DNA of 64,000 nt. Source: JAHBXE01 sp044222195 (lineage in GTDB: Bacteria; Planctomycetota; Phycisphaerae; Phycisphaerales; UBA1924). Where the stretch lies: assembly GCA_044222195.1 (NCBI GenBank), contig JBGANS010000019.1, forward strand, positions 1-64,000, written 5' to 3'. This document shows, in pieces, positions 1-8,668 of this stretch. Numbering within the stretch: the stretch's first letter is position 1; each line of letters begins with the position of its first letter. The notes below the pieces were generated by a model, which worked only from the letters and a program-made list of their open reading frames with translations, was not told the DNA's origin and searched no databases. A program made the translations under genes and the position numbers.

Positions 1-1118
1 CCGGGCACAAGGCCGCCATCCAAACGGAACTGAACGGACTTGGTGGGGAGGTTGACGTCGAAGGTGCCGTTGACGGCCACGCGACCTTGGAAGAGCCCCG
101 CGGATGCATTGGGTGTTTCGGCGAATCCGTAGATCGCTGTTCCCGTGCCCGTTCCGAACAAGACGCCCGCGATGCCGAGGCCCGAGTCGGCATAGCCCAC
201 GACGCCCGCGCCGCCGCCGATCATGGTGTGGCTGGCACCGGACGGACCCTTGTAGCCGATCACCCCAATGGCGTTGACGCCGGTGGTGCCGTAGATGTTG
301 CCTCGGATCGAGGAACTGTCGAACGAGGAGACGTCGAGGTTGTTCGCACGCACCGTGCTTGCGCCGGGTGATGCTGTGGCGAGGTCGATGGGATTGCCGG
401 TTCGAAAGAAGGTGGAACTGTCGAGCCCGTCAAAGAGGTCGGCGTTGAGATTGGTGACGCGGTTGGTGGTGGCGACGGTAAACGGCGCGCCGGCGGCGGT
501 GAATGCGGGGGCGACGGAAAAGGACTTGGTCGCGGTAAAGGTTTGAGAGTTGCCAAGGAGGGCGACGTTGCTGGACAGGCGAACGTCGGCGAGCGTGCCC
601 GCGTTCAGATTCGTGACGTTCTGGTAGAAGGCCGCGTTCTGGCTGTTGAGTTGGGTGGAGTTGGTGGCGGTGGTTGCGGTGCCTGCGGTGGTTGCGGTTG
701 TCGCCGTCGTCGCTGTCGCGGCGCTGAGAGCGAAGGCCGCATTGGGCGTGATTGTGAGTTCTTGGCGCGGGGTTAGCACTGTGTAGCCTGTGGCGACGGC
801 GCATGCCGTTGCGCCTGCGGAATCGGCGCGAACATAGACTTCGAGGTATCGGCGCTGGCCGTTGAACGCGTTACCGAAGTCGAGCGACGTTGTGAAGCGA
901 CCTTCGGTGGGAATGATGTCGTTCACACAAAGCGTGGACCCGATTTGGCTGCCGGCCGAGAGCGCATCGAAGAGTTTGAACTGCAAGTCGACTTTGCTGT
1001 TGATGAGAGCGCCCGATTGCCGCAGTTCACCTTGATAGGTAAAGCCGGTCGTCAAGGGCTGGGCGGCCAGCGGCGCGGCCACCGAGGCGGCGGCGAACAA
1101 CGCAAGAACCCTTCGCAT
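1..1118 (-). CDS. Secreted fibre-like repeat protein, 3' end off the window
   Basis: An open frame with no stop runs from an ATG at 1118 leftward past base 1, giving at least 372 residues. It opens with a signal peptide (MRRVLALFAAASVAAPLAAQ), then a beta-rich N-terminal module (FTYQGELRQSG, VDLQFKLFD, GRFTTSLDFG). A Thr/Ala low-complexity stretch (TATTATTAGTATT) follows, then short fibre-like repeats (NLNAGTLADVRLSSNVALLG). Further on, Gly-rich sequence (GVNAIGVIGYKG, AIYGFAETPNASAGLF) resembles phage tail-fibre or tail-spike shafts. The N-terminal 190 residues are clearly paralogous to the protein encoded by the next gene. Probably exported or cell-surface. The C-terminus, which might hold an endosialidase-type chaperone domain, is outside the window. 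Function unknown; fibre architecture is inferred. Confidence 0.8.
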   Translation of the reverse strand, partial: MRRVLALFAAASVAAPLAAQPLTTGFTYQGELRQSGALINSKVDLQFKLFDALSAGSQIGSTLCVNDIIPTEGRFTTSLDFGNAFNGQRRYLEVYVRADSAGATACAVATGYTVLTPRQELTITPNAAFALSAATATTATTATTAGTATTATNSTQLNSQNAAFYQNVTNLNAGTLADVRLSSNVALLGNSQTFTATKSFSVAPAFTAAGAPFTVATTNRVTNLNADLFDGLDSSTFFRTGNPIDLATASPGASTVRANNLDVSSFDSSSIRGNIYGTTGVNAIGVIGYKGPSGASHTMIGGGAGVVGYADSGLGIAGVLFGTGTGTAIYGFAETPNASAGLFQGRVAVNGTFDVNLPTKSVQFRLDGGLVP

Positions 1119-1272
1119 GGCGGACCTCCTGGTGCCGAGCAGTATAGGGTTTTTCCGCCCTTTTACAGTTGATTCCAGCGGCGACCTGGCCCGGAGCGGA
1201 AGAGGGTTGGTGGTGATGAGCCCGGCGGTGACGGGCACGGCGAGGGCACGTTTGGGGGAGTTGAAGAAGGGC

Positions 1273-2823
1273 TCAAGGGGGAGGGCTGAAGGGGAATGTG
1301 ATCTCGTATTCTTCGACGGGGATGCCGTCGTCGGCGAGGCGGAGGATGGTGCAGGTGAGTTGGCCGGTGACGTTGTTGGTGAGGTCGATGTCGGCGCCGG
1401 CGGAAGGGTGGAGCACGAGGCGGAATGGCCGGCTGAGGCTGCCGCCGTCGAGGTTGAGGGAATCGGCGAGGGCGTTGGCTCGAATCGTCACTGTGGCTGA
1501 GCCGACCTGGCCGGTCTGCACGCCCGTCGCTGGATCGATGGGCACAATGAAAACGGGGTTGCCGACGACTCGGACGAAATCGCTGCGGACGTTGCTCCAG
1601 ACCGTGCGGTAGGTGGCGGCGACGCCGGTGGCTTCGCCCAGGCGGGGGTTGACGCCGGGCTCGGTGACGCCGCTCGAAGAGCCGGAGAGGGTGGAGATGC
1701 CGTTGGGGAGCGAGCCGTTGCCGCAGATGTAGGTGATTTCTTCGAACGGGAGGCCGTCGTCGGCGGTGAGGAGGCGGTAGGACGACACGCGGCCGGCGGG
1801 GATGTCGTAGTCGACGACGCCGGAGGGCATGTTGATCCTCAGGCGGAAGTTGGAGAGGGGCGTGTTGTTCTGGACCCAGTTGAACCAGGTGTTGTCGGTG
1901 GTGCGCGGGCGGCGGAGCGTGGGGGCGGCGCTCCACTGGGGGCCGCCGGTGTTGGGACGGTTGATGCGCCAGGAGCCGACCATGCGAGCCGTGGGAAAGG
2001 TGGTGCCGTTGATGATGATCGAAACGGTCGTGCCCGCGGGGTATCCGGATGAGAAGCCGAGGCGGCCGGGGTCGAGCGCGGCGGTGGTCTGGACGGTGTT
2101 GTCGGGGAAGCGGTAGCCGCTGACTGTGGAATGCAGGACGCCGCTGAACTTGTTGGTGCCGGTGAAGATGTTCGCGGCGTCGAGGCGGGCGATGTTGGAA
2201 GAGAGGAGCGAATCGGAGACGGTGCCGGTGAACAAGTTTGAGGCATTGAGGGCGGTGAGGCCGGAGCCGATGCCGGTGAAGGTGTTGGTGGGGTTGGTGA
2301 AACTGAGGACGCCGTTGTAGGCGCCGGCGAGGATGCCGCTGGGGATCGTGCCGCCTGAGAAGTTGGTGGGGTTCAGGTAGTAGGAACCCACTTTGCCGTT
2401 GAGTTGGTTGGAATCGGAGGCGATGGCAGCGGTGGCCGCGGCGGAGGCGTTGAGGGCGAAGGAGGCGTTGGGAGTGGCGTAGACGGGTTGGCGCGGGGTG
2501 AGGGTGGTGAAGGAGGGTCCGCCGGCGGGGCGGACATCGACTTCGAGCCAGCGGCTCTGGCCGGCGAAGACGGCGCCGAAGTCGAGGTCGGTGGTGAAGC
2601 GGCCGGAGGATGGCGTGAGGGTGACGGCGAGTTGCGGGCCGATCTGGGTGCCGAGCGTGGCGAGGTCGTAGAGGCGGAAGCGGAGATCGACGGCGGTGGT
2701 GACGGGCGCGCCGGACTGGCGGAGCTCGGCTTGGTAGGTGAAGACGGTCGTGAGGGGGGCCTGGGCGAGGGCGAGGGGCGCGAGCGCGGTGGTTGCGATG
2801 AGGCCGAGCACGGAACGAAGCAT
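1273..2823 (-). CDS. Secreted fibre-like protein, paralogue with a different C-terminus
   Basis: 516 residues with a signal peptide (MLRSVLGLIATTALAPLALAQ). The first 190 or so residues match its neighbour at 1-1118 (FTYQAELRQSG, VDLRFRLYD, GRFTTDLDFG, LTPRQPVYATPNASFAL), followed by the same style of shaft repeats (NTFTGIGSGLTALNASNLFTG, shortened here to its idea of alternating N-x-F-T-G units). The C-terminal half is different and appears internally duplicated: LTADDGLPFEEITYIC near residue 350 and LRLADDGIPVEEYEITFPF at the end occupy equivalent positions. It lies 154 bp upstream of the paralogue on the same strand, so this looks like tandem duplication with C-terminal replacement. No enzyme motif seen; role as a surface fibre is inferred. 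Confidence 0.82.
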   Translation of the reverse strand: MLRSVLGLIATTALAPLALAQAPLTTVFTYQAELRQSGAPVTTAVDLRFRLYDLATLGTQIGPQLAVTLTPSSGRFTTDLDFGAVFAGQSRWLEVDVRPAGGPSFTTLTPRQPVYATPNASFALNASAAATAAIASDSNQLNGKVGSYYLNPTNFSGGTIPSGILAGAYNGVLSFTNPTNTFTGIGSGLTALNASNLFTGTVSDSLLSSNIARLDAANIFTGTNKFSGVLHSTVSGYRFPDNTVQTTAALDPGRLGFSSGYPAGTTVSIIINGTTFPTARMVGSWRINRPNTGGPQWSAAPTLRRPRTTDNTWFNWVQNNTPLSNFRLRINMPSGVVDYDIPAGRVSSYRLLTADDGLPFEEITYICGNGSLPNGISTLSGSSSGVTEPGVNPRLGEATGVAATYRTVWSNVRSDFVRVVGNPVFIVPIDPATGVQTGQVGSATVTIRANALADSLNLDGGSLSRPFRLVLHPSAGADIDLTNNVTGQLTCTILRLADDGIPVEEYEITFPFSPPP

Positions 2824-2923
2824 GGCGTTCTCCAGGCAGGGGCGATCGCCCCGAACACGGGGAGCATACCGCGCTCCTGGAAATGCCCAAGAAGATACCT
2901 TCGGGAGGGGTCCCGGACGACCG

Positions 2924-3571
2924 TCAGGGGTTGGGATCGCTCGCCTTGGCAGCGCTGGTCTGGGCGCCGGCCTTGCGGACGACGATGACGGGCGGGGACT
3001 TCCGGGTCTTGCTGCCCGAGGCGTCGGCGTGGCTCGACGCCGATGCGCCTGACGTGGAGGCTGAGCCCTTGGCGGCGCTCTTTGACGAGAGCCACTTCAT
3101 CGGTGACGGGAACCCCTTGACCATCGTCATCGCATATCCGCCGCCCCCCACTACGGCCAGCGCGATCGCGCACACACTGGCGATCTTGCGGATCGATCCG
3201 ATGCGGATTGCTTTCTCGGCGGCCTTCGCCATCGCGCCCGCGGCCTCCGGGGTCGCGCCGGAGGACAACAGCAGCTCGAGCCCCTGGGCGTAGGCCGTGA
3301 GCATGCGCTGGGCGCTTGTGGCCTTGCGACCGGAGGCCTCGGCGGTGGCGGTCACGTTGACTCGGTTCTTGTCGAACTCCAGTTCGATGGTCTGCGGGAC
3401 TTTGAACACTGACTTTGCGTTCTCGCCCGGCTGTGCGCCGCGGCTCCAGGACTGCGACCTGGGTGGTGTCCCCTTGCCGAGTTGGAAGCCGCGGGGCCGG
3501 AGGAGTTCGTTCGAAAGGCCGAAGGCGTCGACCGCCTCGAGCTTGGTGGCGAAGGTTCGCTTGATGACCAC
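2924..3571 (-). CDS. Conserved-looking single-pass membrane protein, unknown function
   Basis: 215 residues, not recognised as a named family. Residues 1-130 are soluble and mixed (MVIKRTFATKLEAVDAFGL, TIELEFDKNRVNVTATAEASG), reading like a small sheet domain followed by a helical stretch (QRMLTAYAQGLELLLSSGATPEAAGAMAKAAEKA). One clear membrane segment follows near residue 145 (IASVCAIALAVVGGGGYAM), then a Ser/Ala-rich tail. No export signal is present at the N-terminus, so the N-terminal part is probably cytoplasmic. It stands alone, followed on its 3' side by the fibre-like genes and divergent from the glycosyltransferase. A real gene judging by its sustained codon bias, but function cannot be assigned. 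Confidence 0.7.
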   Translation of the reverse strand: MVIKRTFATKLEAVDAFGLSNELLRPRGFQLGKGTPPRSQSWSRGAQPGENAKSVFKVPQTIELEFDKNRVNVTATAEASGRKATSAQRMLTAYAQGLELLLSSGATPEAAGAMAKAAEKAIRIGSIRKIASVCAIALAVVGGGGYAMTMVKGFPSPMKWLSSKSAAKGSASTSGASASSHADASGSKTRKSPPVIVVRKAGAQTSAAKASDPNP

Positions 3572-3625
3572 GTGGGCCTCCCTCAGGAATGGAGCATGGG
3601 GGGATCGTCAGGATATTGAGAGCGG

Positions 3626-4414
3626 TTGAACCCGGAGGGGCGTCGGGCGGTGAGATGCCGCCGCGGGGGCAACCTAGGAGTGGTCCAACCGGTATGGATA
3701 GTTGTGATTTCATTTATCGTCCCGGCCCATAACGAAGAGGGGCTCATCGGGGCGACGGTGCGCTCGCTGAGGGCCGCGGCGACCGGGATGGAATACGAAG
3801 TCATTGTGGTGGACGATTCCTCAACAGACACAACGGGTGAGATCGCGGCCGCACTGGGCGCGAAGGTCGTGCGGGTGGAGCATCGGCACATTGCGGCGAC
3901 GCGACACTCCGGCGCGAGGGCGAGCGTGGGGCAGATGCTGGTCTGGGTCGATGCGGATACGACGCTGCCACGGGAGACGCTTCGTGCGGCGGTGCTTGCG
4001 ATTGAGAGCGGCGCGGTGGGGGGCGGGGCGGGGGTGAAGTTTGATGGATGGGTGCCGCTCTATGCCCGGATCATGGTTGAGAGCATGGTGCGGCTCTTTC
4101 GGCTGGCGGGGCTTACGGGAGGGTGCTTTCTGTTCTGCACTCGCGAGGCGTATGACGCGAGCGGGGGGTGGGATGAGCGGTACTACGTGGGTGAAGAGAT
4201 CCACATGTGCCGGGCGCTCAAGAAGTCCGGTCGGTTCATGATCCTGCGCGAGCGCGTCGTCACCTCGGGACGGAAACTGCGGACGTACTCGGCCCGCGAG
4301 ATCCTGGTCACGCTGTGGCGGCTCGGGAAAAAAGGAATGAAGGGCGGGATGACGAGGGAGGGGACGGAGCTGTGGTATGGGGAGCGGCGGGCGGATTCGG
4401 GCCAGCGCCGCTGA
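3626..4414 (+). CDS. Family 2 glycosyltransferase
   Basis: 262 residues from the ATG at 3626. The fold is typical GT-A: SFIVPAHNEEGLIGATVRSL at the nucleotide-binding start, EVIVVDDSSTDTT, then the metal-binding DxD-type motif in VWVDADTTLP. Near the C-terminal third, ASGGWDERYYVGEEIHMCRAL resembles the catalytic ED...R region of GT2 enzymes. The first 25 residues are not part of the fold; a GTG at 3704 (giving MISFIVPAHNEEG) is an equally plausible start. Acceptor and donor sugars cannot be read from sequence. It converges on the methyltransferase gene with no intervening base (stop at 4412-4414, opposite stop at 4415-4417). Confidence 0.88.
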   Translation: MNPEGRRAVRCRRGGNLGVVQPVWIVVISFIVPAHNEEGLIGATVRSLRAAATGMEYEVIVVDDSSTDTTGEIAAALGAKVVRVEHRHIAATRHSGARASVGQMLVWVDADTTLPRETLRAAVLAIESGAVGGGAGVKFDGWVPLYARIMVESMVRLFRLAGLTGGCFLFCTREAYDASGGWDERYYVGEEIHMCRALKKSGRFMILRERVVTSGRKLRTYSAREILVTLWRLGKKGMKGGMTREGTELWYGERRADSGQRR

Positions 4415-5281
4415 CTACTTCTTCACCGCTACCAGATCGAACACCGGTGGCAGGAGCATGAATGCGTCCGGGTCTCCGCACGCTTTCTTCCACGCCGCCT
4501 CGAATGCGTCTCGCTCGGCGGGCGTGATCGACTCCATCTCCACCATGCGGGGGAGGTAGCTCTTCCAGAACGAGTCGGGCCAGGCCCAGATGGTCGACGT
4601 CGGGCGGGCGACGCGCTGGTTCAACCGGATGTCGTCGAGCTCCAGCCCGTGCTTGCGGAACAGGGCGGGCAGGCGCGAGACGATGTCCGGATCGCCGCCA
4701 CGGGCGCGCCACGAGGAGCCGATCGCCTGGATCACCCTCGTGAAGGCCTCGTTCTTGGGCGCGATGGACATCGATTCGTAGTTGAAGTAGTCCTGCACGG
4801 AGAAGCGTCCGCCCGGCTTGAGCAGTGAAGCGACGCCGCGGACCACGGCTTCGGGATCGGGGACGAAACACAGGACCCAGCGGGCGTATGCCAGGTCGAC
4901 CCTTCCCTTGACCTGCGGGAGCAACGTGTCGAGCTGCTGGGCATCGCCGAGGGAGCGCTCGACATTATGAAGCCGGCGCGCGTTGACGCGGTCCTGGAGG
5001 TGCTTGAGAAACAGCGGGGATTCATCGACGGCGAAGACGTGCCCGGAGGACCCGACGATTTCGGCCAGTTCGACGGTCGCGTGACCGGGTCCGCACCCGA
5101 CATCCAGAACGGTCTGACCCTGCCGCAAGCCGGCGCGTTCCCACAGGAGGTGCGCGGAGGCCGACCACAGGCGGTTCTGCAGGCCGAGCCGGTCTGATTC
5201 CTGTTCGTGCGTTCCGAGGACGTACTCGGGTGCATCGGCGTCGCGGCTGGGTCGGGAACGAGATGGAGAACGGGTGGCCAT
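4415..5281 (-). CDS. Class I SAM-dependent methyltransferase
   Basis: 288 residues starting at MATRSPSRSRPSRD; an upstream in-frame start 26 codons earlier is less likely because it adds only low-complexity sequence. Motif I is VLDVGCGPGHA, followed by the acidic loop VFAVDESP, a motif II-like DLAYARWVLCFVPD and the post-motif LLKPGGRFSVQDYF, all in the order of class I (UbiE/ArsM-like) methyltransferases. The C-terminal third (WPDSFWKSYLPRMVEMESI) has no motif I can name, so the substrate is unknown. Divergently transcribed from the MFS gene at 5392 across about 110 bp that must contain both promoters. Confidence 0.88.
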   Translation of the reverse strand: MATRSPSRSRPSRDADAPEYVLGTHEQESDRLGLQNRLWSASAHLLWERAGLRQGQTVLDVGCGPGHATVELAEIVGSSGHVFAVDESPLFLKHLQDRVNARRLHNVERSLGDAQQLDTLLPQVKGRVDLAYARWVLCFVPDPEAVVRGVASLLKPGGRFSVQDYFNYESMSIAPKNEAFTRVIQAIGSSWRARGGDPDIVSRLPALFRKHGLELDDIRLNQRVARPTSTIWAWPDSFWKSYLPRMVEMESITPAERDAFEAAWKKACGDPDAFMLLPPVFDLVAVKK

Positions 5282-5391
5282 GGGGATGGAACGATAGGAA
5301 AGCGATCCGCGGGTTGGAAGAGCCCCGGGTAGCGAGTTCCCCGCCGACTTGCCGATCAACCACTCGCGGCGGCGATGCCACTGCCGCGCCG

Positions 5392-6798
5392 ATGAGCGCC
5401 GTTCCCCCCATTCCGCCGATTACGCCCGATGAGGGCCGCGCAGCGCTGGCACGCCCGATGGGCATCCTGCGCCTCCTGGCCAGTCCGCTGTCGTCGTTCC
5501 ATCCCGAAACTGTTCCTGCGATTTCCCGCGCCAACTACCGGCGCGAACTCGTCTACACCCTGCTGTTTTCGACGACGCTGGCGGTGGTGGAGGGCAACAT
5601 TCTCGGGGTCCTGGTCAAGAACGCCTATCACGACATCGTTGCGGATGGTCCGCTCGCGGCGGCGGTCGCCATACTCGGCGCTGCGCCGGAAGCCGCGAAT
5701 ATCACCAGTTTTTTCTGGATCGCGCTTTCGCACGGTCGCGACAAGGTGGAGTTCATCAACCGGCTGCAGGCGGTGACGGTGGTGCTGGTGGGCCTTGCAT
5801 CCATCTCTCCCCGCTCGGGCGCGGGCCTGGCGCTGCTCGTTCTGACCGTGGTCGCGGCGCGGGTGTGCATCACCGGGGTGATCACGCTTCGTGCTTCGTT
5901 GTGGCGTGCGAACTACTCGCGATTCCATCGAGCCCGGGCGACGGGCAAGTTCTCGACCATCTCTGTTCTTGTCATTGCCGCCACCGGCTTCGTGTTCGGA
6001 CGCAGCCTGGATGCGTGGGATGAGTCCTTTCGCGTGTTCATGCCTGCGACATGCATCCTGGGGCTGATCGGAACGCTCTCGTACGGCAAGATCCGGATGC
6101 GCGGCGGGAAGGCGGCGGCCAAGGCGGAGCGTGCCGACGCCGCCGGCTCCATTTCCGGCTTTCGGCCGGGCGTGATGTACCACCTGCTCCGGTCCGATCG
6201 CACCTATGCGAAGTTCATGCTGAGTATGTTCATCCTCGGGTTCGGGAACCTCATGCTGCCGGTGCCGCTGGTGATCGGGCTCAAGGACCGCTTCCACCAG
6301 GGGTATCTCGGCGGCATCGTGGTGATCAGTTCGATTCCGTTCCTGGTGATGCCGTGGTTCATACCGCTCTGGGCGAGGCTGCTTGCGAAGGTCCACGTCG
6401 TTCGCTTTCGCTCCATCCACAGTTGGTTCTTTGTGGGAGCGCAGGGTGTGGTCATGCTCGCGTTCATGACGCAGTCGTACTGGATGCTGTACATTTCCGC
6501 GGTGTTCCTGGGCATCGCGTATGGCGGCGGGTCGCTGGCGTGGAACCTGGGGCACCTGGACTTTGCGCCTGGGCCGAAGGCTTCGCAATACATGGGTGTG
6601 CACGTGACGCTCAATGGCGTCCGGGGCGTGGTGGCCCCTTTCTTTGCCGCGGGCATGTACCGGACGCTGGAACAGTGGCGGCCGGGCTCGGGCTGGATGG
6701 TGTTCGGGGCGAGCGTGGTGCTGTGCATCGCGGGGGCGATGGGGTTTGTTTTTCTGGGGCGGTCGATGGGGGATGGCGTGCGCCGAGTCAAAGATTGA
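5392..6798 (+). CDS. MFS-type inner-membrane transporter
   Basis: 468 residues starting at MSAVPPIPPITPDEGRAA; the frame remains open upstream but overlaps the divergent methyltransferase start and encodes unlikely sequence. Ten to twelve hydrophobic segments are visible (for example VYTLLFSTTLAVVEGNILGV, LQAVTVVLVGLASI, FMLSMFILGFGNLMLPVPLV, GWMVFGASVVLCIAGAMGF), separated by a central basic loop near residue 220, as in the 6+6 major facilitator layout. No substrate-specific motif is recognised. The hydrolase gene follows 43 bp downstream on the same strand and may be co-transcribed. Confidence 0.8.
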   Translation: MSAVPPIPPITPDEGRAALARPMGILRLLASPLSSFHPETVPAISRANYRRELVYTLLFSTTLAVVEGNILGVLVKNAYHDIVADGPLAAAVAILGAAPEAANITSFFWIALSHGRDKVEFINRLQAVTVVLVGLASISPRSGAGLALLVLTVVAARVCITGVITLRASLWRANYSRFHRARATGKFSTISVLVIAATGFVFGRSLDAWDESFRVFMPATCILGLIGTLSYGKIRMRGGKAAAKAERADAAGSISGFRPGVMYHLLRSDRTYAKFMLSMFILGFGNLMLPVPLVIGLKDRFHQGYLGGIVVISSIPFLVMPWFIPLWARLLAKVHVVRFRSIHSWFFVGAQGVVMLAFMTQSYWMLYISAVFLGIAYGGGSLAWNLGHLDFAPGPKASQYMGVHVTLNGVRGVVAPFFAAGMYRTLEQWRPGSGWMVFGASVVLCIAGAMGFVFLGRSMGDGVRRVKD

Positions 6799-6841
6799 AA
6801 CAGCGGGCGGTTTGGCTCGTTGGGCTGATTGGAGGGTTCAC

Positions 6842-7975
6842 ATGAGGCACTTGAACTGGGTCTTTGCCACTGTCGTTTCGCTGATTGCGTTCGTGCCCGC
6901 ACTCGCTCAAGAGGCGTACAAGGACACGGCGGGGCCTTATGCCGTGAACCACCGGGATGAGACGTGGAAAGATGCCGCGCGGAATCGCGAGGTACCGGTG
7001 CGCATCTTCACACCGTCGGTGAAGGAAGAAGCGGCGGGGTCCGGCGCGGGGCGCGGCAAGCCGGGCAAGTTTCCGGTGATCGTCTTTTCCCATGGCCTGG
7101 GCGGTTCACGGAACGTCGGGGCGTATATCACCGAGCACTTGACGAGCCACGGGTACATCGTGATCGCGCCGACGCACCACGGGAGCGACACTGATGCTGT
7201 TCGCAAGCAGGTGCGCGAGCGAGTTCGGGATCGGCTCCGGCCGGGCGGCGCCAAGCCCGACAAGGATGAGCAGATGAACTTTCTGAAGGAGAGCACCTCG
7301 GACCCTGACAACCTGAGGAACCGGCCGCTGGACATCTCCTTCGTGCTTGATTCCATTGCGAAGGATGAGAAGCTCAGACCGATCGCGGACCTCGAGCATG
7401 TGGGGGTCGGGGGGCATTCCTTCGGCGCATACACGGCGTTTGCGGTGGCGGGCATGACGGTGGACGTTGCAGAAGCCAAGGGCGGCGAGGGAGGGAAGGC
7501 GGAGAAGGCCAGGTCGTTCCGGGATCCGCGGGTGAAGGCCGCGGTCGCGATGTCGCCGCAGGGTTCTGGCGCGATGGGTATCACCAGATCGTCGTGGGAC
7601 AAACTCGCCGTCCCGGTTCTCTCGTTGACCGGCACGAAAGACTATGGGCAGGGGCAACGTGCCGCGGCGTGGCGGCGCGAGGCGTTTGACACGACCAAGG
7701 GCGTTGACGCGATGCTGGTGGTGATCAGAGATGCGGCGCACATGACGTTTTCAGACAACGCCGGCGCGGAGTTCAATGGGACCGAGCCAGCCAAGGACCA
7801 CGCCAAGCACATCCGCTACGTCAAGATGGTGACGACGGCGTATTACGACGCGTATGTGCTGGGGGATCAATCGGCGCTGAACTGGCTGAAGTCGGGTGAG
7901 CTTGGGAAGTTTGATGATGGGGCTTGCGCTGTGGAGCGCAAGTTCCGGGCGGAGGCTCCGGCGGTGAAGAAATAG
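6842..7975 (+). CDS. Secreted alpha/beta hydrolase (PAF-acetylhydrolase / dienelactone hydrolase-like)
   Basis: 377 residues with a signal peptide (MRHLNWVFATVVSLIAFVPALAQ), so periplasmic or exported. FPVIVFSHGLGGSRNVGAY carries the oxyanion-hole HGxGG, HGYIVIAPTHHGSDTD follows, and VGVGGHSFGAYTA is the nucleophile elbow GHSFG with the catalytic Ser. The acid and the histidine probably lie in VLSLTGTKDYGQG and IRDAAHMTFSDN. This layout is that of platelet-activating-factor acetylhydrolase-like and dienelactone hydrolase-like esterases; the natural ester is unknown. The ATG at 6842 was chosen because it opens the signal peptide. A GC-rich hairpin begins at the stop codon. Confidence 0.87.
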   Translation: MRHLNWVFATVVSLIAFVPALAQEAYKDTAGPYAVNHRDETWKDAARNREVPVRIFTPSVKEEAAGSGAGRGKPGKFPVIVFSHGLGGSRNVGAYITEHLTSHGYIVIAPTHHGSDTDAVRKQVRERVRDRLRPGGAKPDKDEQMNFLKESTSDPDNLRNRPLDISFVLDSIAKDEKLRPIADLEHVGVGGHSFGAYTAFAVAGMTVDVAEAKGGEGGKAEKARSFRDPRVKAAVAMSPQGSGAMGITRSSWDKLAVPVLSLTGTKDYGQGQRAAAWRREAFDTTKGVDAMLVVIRDAAHMTFSDNAGAEFNGTEPAKDHAKHIRYVKMVTTAYYDAYVLGDQSALNWLKSGELGKFDDGACAVERKFRAEAPAVKK

Positions 7976-8001
7976 GGGGCGCCGGCTATCCGGGCGCCCC
8001 C
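7975..8001. terminator. GC-rich hairpin between convergent genes
   Basis: GGGGGCGCC and GGGCGCCCCC flank a short loop immediately after the hydrolase stop codon. No T-tract follows on either strand, so factor-independent termination is uncertain, but the position between convergent genes fits a shared stop signal. Confidence 0.45.
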
Positions 8002-8039
8002 AACAGAGGTCTCGCGATGGCGCGGGATCGACCATGCGA

Positions 8040-8477
8040 TCAGCTGATTTTCACCTTCCGCGGCAGGGCTTTCTGACTCTTGGGGATGCGGAGGGTGAGG
8101 ACGCCATCCTTGAGGTCCGCGGAGGTGTTTCCGTCTTCGACGACGCTGGGCAGCGCCACCCGGCGGCTGACGGTGCCGAAACGCCGTTCGCGCCGGTAGT
8201 AGGTTTCGCCCTTTTCCTCAGTCTCTTCCGAGCGTTCCGCCTTGATCGAGAGCACGCCGTCGTGGATTTCCACATCGATGTCGTCACGCTTGAATCCGGG
8301 GAGCGATGCCCGGACGATCACGTTCTTCTCATCCTCAAGCACATCGAGGGCGAGGTTGCCTTCCTCGATGGCGGGAACGGTGCCCCCGTTGCCGAAGAAC
8401 GGGTCGCTGAGCAGGTGCGACATGAGGCGGCCCATGGTGGGAATCTCGGTCGGGTCACGGCGAAGCAGGGTCAACAT
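8040..8477 (-). CDS. Small heat-shock protein, Hsp20 family
   Basis: 145 residues: an ATP-independent holdase. The alpha-crystallin domain runs from about residue 40 to the end (LALDVLEDEKNVIVRASLPG, VEIHDGVLSIKAERSEETEE, ALPSVVEDGNTSADLKDGVL). The conserved A/GxLxxxxP signature is present as KDGVLTLRIPKSQKA, and the short C-terminal tail ends KALPRKVKIS, as in bacterial Hsp20 class proteins. The ATG at 8477 is preceded by GGAG at a good distance, one of the clearer Shine-Dalgarno sites in the window; longer in-frame starts are unnecessary. No CIRCE or other heat-shock operator was recognised upstream. Confidence 0.93.
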   Translation of the reverse strand: MLTLLRRDPTEIPTMGRLMSHLLSDPFFGNGGTVPAIEEGNLALDVLEDEKNVIVRASLPGFKRDDIDVEIHDGVLSIKAERSEETEEKGETYYRRERRFGTVSRRVALPSVVEDGNTSADLKDGVLTLRIPKSQKALPRKVKIS

Positions 8478-8668
8478 GGCATTTCTCCTTCGGTTTGTGC
8501 TGTGTGTGGCTCGTGCGCCACGGGGAGAGAGCATTGCAAAGAGGATGCCATTGTCCTGATTAAGATTTCCTTGTGCTGAAGGGGGTTCTGGCGTCAACTC
8601 GACAACTCGGACTGGCAGGCCGAGCCACTTTGGCAGACCGAGCGGGCGCGGGCCGTAGAGTCTCGGGC

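Noticed and set aside
1..2823. Prophage remnant
   Set aside because: Fibre-like genes carry signal peptides and no capsid, portal, terminase or lysis genes are near.
1163..2890. A 575-codon open frame opposite in frame to the fibre gene
   Set aside because: Arg/Pro/His-rich composition is that of a shadow frame in GC-rich DNA; the overlapping 516-residue frame has a signal peptide and paralogue.
8478..8668. Heat-shock operator upstream of hsp20
   Set aside because: No CIRCE-type inverted repeat or convincing sigma32 boxes could be found.
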